DNA of 16,705 nucleotides from the NCBI GenBank assembly GCA_011375465.1, contig DRZV01000105.1, positions 1-16,705 on the forward strand, in the 5' to 3' direction. The stretch is from Neomoorella mulderi (GTDB lineage Bacteria; Bacillota; DSM-521; Neomoorellales; Neomoorellaceae). Positions within the stretch are counted from its first letter, which is position 1. Every line of letters starts with the position of its first letter. The position numbers and the translations under genes were made by a program. The notes beneath the pieces are model-generated. The model saw nothing but the letters and a program-made list of their open reading frames with translations, did not search any database and was not told the origin of the DNA. Of this stretch, positions 13,970 through 16,705 are shown piece by piece.

Positions 13970-15514
13970 ATGGAAGAGCTCTTAGCAGAACTGGAGGCCC
14001 GCCGGCAAAAGGTTCTGGCCGGCGGAGGAGAGGAAAAGATAGATAAACAGCACCAAGCGGGAAAGCTCACCGCCAGGGAGAGGTTGGCTCTCCTCCTGGA
14101 TGAAGGCAGTTTCATGGAAATAGATCAATTCGTGTGCCATCGGGCCACTGAATTGGGAATGAAGGACAGGGAGCTGCCCGGGGAAGGGGTGGTGACCGGG
14201 ACCGGTACTATAAATGGGCGGCAGGTCTTCGTCTATGCCCAGGATTTCACCGTGATGGGTGGCTCCCTGGGGGAAATGCACGCGGCCAAGATATGCAAGA
14301 TAATGGATCTGGCCCTAAAAACCGGCTCCCCCCTGATAGGCCTGAACGATTCTGGAGGGGCCAGGATACAGGAAGGAGTAGCTGCCTTAAACGGCTATGG
14401 GGAGATATTTAAGCGCAATACCATGGCTTCAGGGGTTATACCCCAAATAGCGGCCATCATGGGGCCCTGCGCTGGGGGAGCAGTTTATTCCCCGGCCCTC
14501 ATGGACTTCGTCTTCATGGTGGAGGGTACGTCCCACATGTTCATCACCGGCCCTCAGGTGATAAAGGCGGTCACCGGGGAAGAGGTGTCCTTTGAAGAAC
14601 TGGGAGGAGCCTACACCCATGGGAGCAAAAGCGGGGTGGCCCATTTCGTAGCCTCCACAGAGGAGGAATGCCTGCATCTTATAAGGGTTCTCTTAAGCTA
14701 CCTCCCCAGCAATAATCTGGAGGATCCCCCCTACATATCGCCCACCGATTCCCCTGAGAGGATTTGCCCGGGGCTGAGGCAGCTCATCCCCGTAGATCCC
14801 AACAAGGCCTATGACGTGAAGGAAGTCATCAGGTCTATAGTGGATGACGGCCTTTTTTTAGAAGTCCAGAGCCAGTACGCCCCCAATCTGGTCATAGGCT
14901 TTGCCCGGCTGGCAGGCTACACCATCGGGATAGTGGCCAATCAGCCCCGCTATCTGGCGGGATGCCTGGATATAGATACGGCGGATAAGGGGGCCCGCTT
15001 CGTACGTTTCTGCGATGCCTTCAACATACCCCTCCTCACCCTGGTGGATACGCCCGGCTACCTGCCTGGGGTGGACCAGGAAGAGGGGGGGATCATCAGG
15101 CACGGGGCCAAGCTCATCTACGCCTTTGCCGAGGCGGTGGTCCCCAAACTCACCCTCATAATGCGCAAAGCCTACGGAGGGGCCTATCTGGCTATGTGCT
15201 CCCGCTCCCTGGGCGCGGACCATGTGGCGGCCTGGCCCACAGCGGAGATAGCCGTGATGGGGCCAGAAGGGGCTGCCAATATAATCTTCCGCCGGGAGAT
15301 AAGCCAGGCTCCGGATCCCGAGGAAATGCTCCAGAGAAAAATCGAGGAGTACCGCCGTAATTTTGCCCATCCCTATGTGGCCGCGGCTCTGGGGCTGGTG
15401 GATGCGGTGATAGATCCGGCCTTGACCAGGAGCCATCTGGCCAGGGTCCTTAAAGCTCTGTTGCATAAAAGGGAGAACCGGCCAGCTAAAAAACATGGCA
15501 ATTTTCCTGTATAA
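13970..15514 (+). CDS. mmdA: Methylmalonyl-CoA decarboxylase/transcarboxylase carboxyltransferase (alpha) subunit
   Basis: The 514-aa protein is a biotin-dependent acyl-CoA carboxyltransferase with two crotonase-like halves. It shows AGGGEEKIDKQHQAGKLTARERLALL at the N-terminus, QDFTVMGGSLGEMHAAKI, NDSGGARIQEGV (126-137), GPCAGGAVYSPALMDF (165-180), FITGPQVIKAVTGEEV, the second-half AYGGAYLAMCS (401-411) and EIAVMGPEGAANIIF. The C-terminus KRENRPAKKHGNFPV is close to that of Veillonella MmdA as I remember it. It transfers carboxyl between (S)-methylmalonyl-CoA and biotin; propionyl-CoA carboxylase use is an alternative. The ATG at 13970 has its AAAAGGGGG box 20 bases away, so CTG 13958 (adding LPRD) may be the real start. 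The next gene follows after 15 bases. Confidence 0.93.
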   Translation: MEELLAELEARRQKVLAGGGEEKIDKQHQAGKLTARERLALLLDEGSFMEIDQFVCHRATELGMKDRELPGEGVVTGTGTINGRQVFVYAQDFTVMGGSLGEMHAAKICKIMDLALKTGSPLIGLNDSGGARIQEGVAALNGYGEIFKRNTMASGVIPQIAAIMGPCAGGAVYSPALMDFVFMVEGTSHMFITGPQVIKAVTGEEVSFEELGGAYTHGSKSGVAHFVASTEEECLHLIRVLLSYLPSNNLEDPPYISPTDSPERICPGLRQLIPVDPNKAYDVKEVIRSIVDDGLFLEVQSQYAPNLVIGFARLAGYTIGIVANQPRYLAGCLDIDTADKGARFVRFCDAFNIPLLTLVDTPGYLPGVDQEEGGIIRHGAKLIYAFAEAVVPKLTLIMRKAYGGAYLAMCSRSLGADHVAAWPTAEIAVMGPEGAANIIFRREISQAPDPEEMLQRKIEEYRRNFAHPYVAAALGLVDAVIDPALTRSHLARVLKALLHKRENRPAKKHGNFPV

Positions 15515-15529
15515 AAGGAGGAAATCTCC

Positions 15530-15730
15530 ATGGGAAGGGATAATCTAAATAATATAGACCCCCGGGTGGTGGCGGCCATTGCCGCTGCCTTGGCGGCAAT
15601 GCTGCCCTCCGGGTGGAGGATTTCCCGCATAGAGACCGTCGAGCCCCAGAAGGGCCTGTGGGTCAAGGCGGGCAGAAGGGAGATCATGGAGGGCAGCCTG
15701 ATGATTATGGAAAGGATGAGGGCCAGTTGA
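15530..15730 (+). CDS. Small MmdE/MmdD-like carboxylase subunit
   Basis: A 66-aa soluble protein with an alanine-rich helix (DPRVVAAIAAALAAML, about 10-25), a hydrophobic-basic stretch (WRISRIETV) and WVKAGRREIMEGS (about 44-56). This resembles the C-terminal tail of the delta subunit and the small epsilon subunit of sodium-pumping decarboxylases, which help hold the alpha subunit and biotin carrier together. It has no membrane helix, unlike a full delta subunit. Identification rests on this pattern and on lying between mmdA and mmdC, so it is tentative. A strong AAAGGAGG precedes the ATG, and the TGA stop overlaps the TTG of the next gene. Confidence 0.65.
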   Translation: MGRDNLNNIDPRVVAAIAAALAAMLPSGWRISRIETVEPQKGLWVKAGRREIMEGSLMIMERMRAS

Positions 15731-16089
15731 AGCGCTGTTTTCAGGTCACCGTCAACGGAGAGACCTACCGGGTAGAAGTGGTGGAAATAATCGAGGAGCT
15801 GGGGAAGGGAGATCCGACTTCAATCCCTGCCCCTAAGCCTCCGCTTTTGAGGCCGGCCCCTAAACCCCGGAGGGAGGGCAAGGTGGTCACAGCACCCCTT
15901 CCGGGAGTGGTGGTGGAGGTCAGGGCTGAGCCAGGCCGATGGGTGAGGAAGGGGGAGACCCTGGTGGTTATCGATGCCATGAAGATGGAGAACGAGATCA
16001 CCGCTCCCCACGAAGGGGTGGTGGAAGAGGTTTTAGTAAAGGATGGGGAGACTGTAAATGCTGGCCAGGCCCTGGTCAAGCTGTCCTGA
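15727..16089 (+). CDS. mmdC: Biotin carboxyl carrier protein (gamma subunit)
   Basis: Carries the carboxyl group on biotin between partner active sites. The 120-aa protein has a short N-terminal segment (KRCFQVTVNGETYRVEVVE), a Pro/Ala/Lys-rich flexible linker (about 30-50) and a C-terminal biotinyl domain (52-120) with the biotinylation motif AMKM, Lys86 being the modified residue, set in VVIDAMKMENEI. The TTG at 15727 overlaps the preceding stop as TTGA and has GGATGAGGG upstream, so the two genes are coupled. The linker-plus-lipoyl-like layout is typical of MmdC/OadA-type carriers that pair with MmdA. Confidence 0.92.
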   Translation: MKRCFQVTVNGETYRVEVVEIIEELGKGDPTSIPAPKPPLLRPAPKPRREGKVVTAPLPGVVVEVRAEPGRWVRKGETLVVIDAMKMENEITAPHEGVVEEVLVKDGETVNAGQALVKLS

Positions 16090-16100
16090 GGGGAAGTCCC

Positions 16101-16705
16101 ATGTTGCCCGACAAGTTTGTGGTGATCGATCTGGAGACCACCGGGCTGGATCCGGAAAGGCATCGGATCATCGAGATAGCTGTCCTGAAGGTGGAGGGAG
16201 GGGAGGTTAAGGATCTCTATCAGACCCTGGTAAATCCTGGTGTACCCCTCCCCTTTTATATTCAAAAGCTGACGGGAATAGATGAAAAAATGTTATCCCT
16301 CGCCAAATGTTATCCCTCGCCCCGGATCTGGATCGGGTTCTGCCCGTTCTCTGGGATTTAGTAGAAGGATTGCCAGTAGTAGGGCATAACATATCCTTTG
16401 ATCTGGCCTTTCTATGCCGGGCCTTTAATCTGACCTCCTGGCCCTATCCCTACTTCGATACCTTTCTCCTCTGCTGGATAATTTATCCCAGGTTATCCTC
16501 CTACAGTTTAGAATCCTTAAGCCGCTTTCTAGACCTGAAGGCAGAAGCTCACCACAGGGCTCTGGCGGATGCCTATACCACGCTGGAGCTATTTTTAAGG
16601 CTATGGCAGGACACCCTTTCGCTGGAAAAGGAGCTCCTTCGCCGTATGCTCCACCTTTCACCTCCTCCCCTGCGCCCATGGTTTGAAGGGGCCTTGAGTT
16701 CATCC
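16101..16705 (+). pseudogene. dinG: DinG-type exonuclease/helicase, 5' part, frameshifted; runs off window
   Basis: From ATG 16101 (GAGGGGA just before it) the protein reads FVVIDLETTGLDPERHRIIEIAV, the first motif of DEDDh 3'-5' exonucleases, then NPGVPLPFYIQKLTGIDEKM. An exact 17-bp duplication then shifts the frame, and the first frame ends at TAG 16359-16361. The other frame continues to the end of the window with VVGHNISFDLAFLC (second motif) and AHHRALADAYTTLELFLRL (third motif with the catalytic His and Asp), then a helical linker. Such an N-terminal exonuclease domain after a biotin carrier is consistent with a Firmicutes DinG helicase (about 900 aa) or a stand-alone PolIII epsilon-like exonuclease; the extension past residue 190 favours DinG. 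ATG 16307, in the second frame, could start a truncated product lacking the first motif. As written no intact exonuclease is made. Confidence 0.8.
16288..16321 (+). repeat. 17-bp perfect tandem duplication inside the dinG-like gene
   Basis: AAATGTTATCCCTCGCC occurs at 16288-16304 and again at 16305-16321 with no mismatch. Removing one copy gives IDEKMLSLAPDLDRVLPVLWD and joins the two parts of the exonuclease domain in one frame. Confidence 0.95.

Noticed and set aside
15613..15726. N-terminal extension of the biotin carrier frame
   Set aside because: It overlaps the small MmdE-like gene in another frame and has no carrier-like sequence; TTG 15727 is coupled to the preceding stop.
16288..16361. 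Programmed ribosomal frameshift in the dinG-like gene
   Set aside because: No slippery heptamer with a stimulatory structure is evident, and the exact 17-bp duplication explains the frame change fully.

Overview
The window looks like part of the chromosome of a Gram-positive, probably anaerobic and possibly thermophilic member of the Clostridia/Desulfotomaculia/Moorellales group. This is inferred from the gene order priA-def-fmt-DUF116-rsmB, strong GGAGG-type ribosome binding sites, many GTG/TTG starts, heavy use of AGG and ATA codons, and a methylmalonyl-CoA decarboxylase/transcarboxylase-type operon. No 16S rRNA is present, so the lineage is not proven.

Layout. (1) 1-792: 3' part of a CCA tRNA nucleotidyltransferase gene, overlapping by a few bases a convergent minus-strand gene (789-2102) of the cyclic 2,3-diphosphoglycerate synthetase-like P-loop family. 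(2) About 2191-8402: a tightly coupled plus-strand operon, priA-def-fmt-DUF116, then rsmB after a 132-base gap. It covers replication restart, start-Met formylation and deformylation, and 16S rRNA methylation. (3) 8416-9998: a flavin-reductase-family protein, a single-domain KaiC-like ATPase and a small helix-turn-helix protein. The last two resemble the KaiC/regulator pairs best known from archaea. (4) 10071-10989: a broken acetamidase/formamidase gene with three frame disruptions, two of them exact tandem duplications (14 bp and 4 bp). (5) 11034-11276: tRNA-Arg(CCG) and tRNA-Lys(CTT) behind a perfect TTGACA-17-TATAAT promoter and before a strong terminator. (6) 11294-12747, minus strand: hflX followed by an unusually long, foldable 3' region ending in a terminator. 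(7) 12862-13878: thiL, divergent from hflX. (8) 13970-16089: mmdA, a small MmdE-like subunit gene and the biotin carrier gene mmdC, without a membrane beta subunit. (9) 16101-16705: the 5' part of a DinG-type exonuclease-helicase gene, frameshifted by an exact 17-bp tandem duplication and running off the window.

The housekeeping genes are ordinary. The main signals worth a second look are three exact short tandem duplications (14, 4 and 17 bp), each breaking an otherwise well-conserved reading frame within 6 kb; the KaiC-like/HTH pair placed where Firmicutes usually continue with other genes; the cPGS-like gene; the carboxyltransferase operon without a visible sodium-pump subunit; and a possible structured RNA after hflX.
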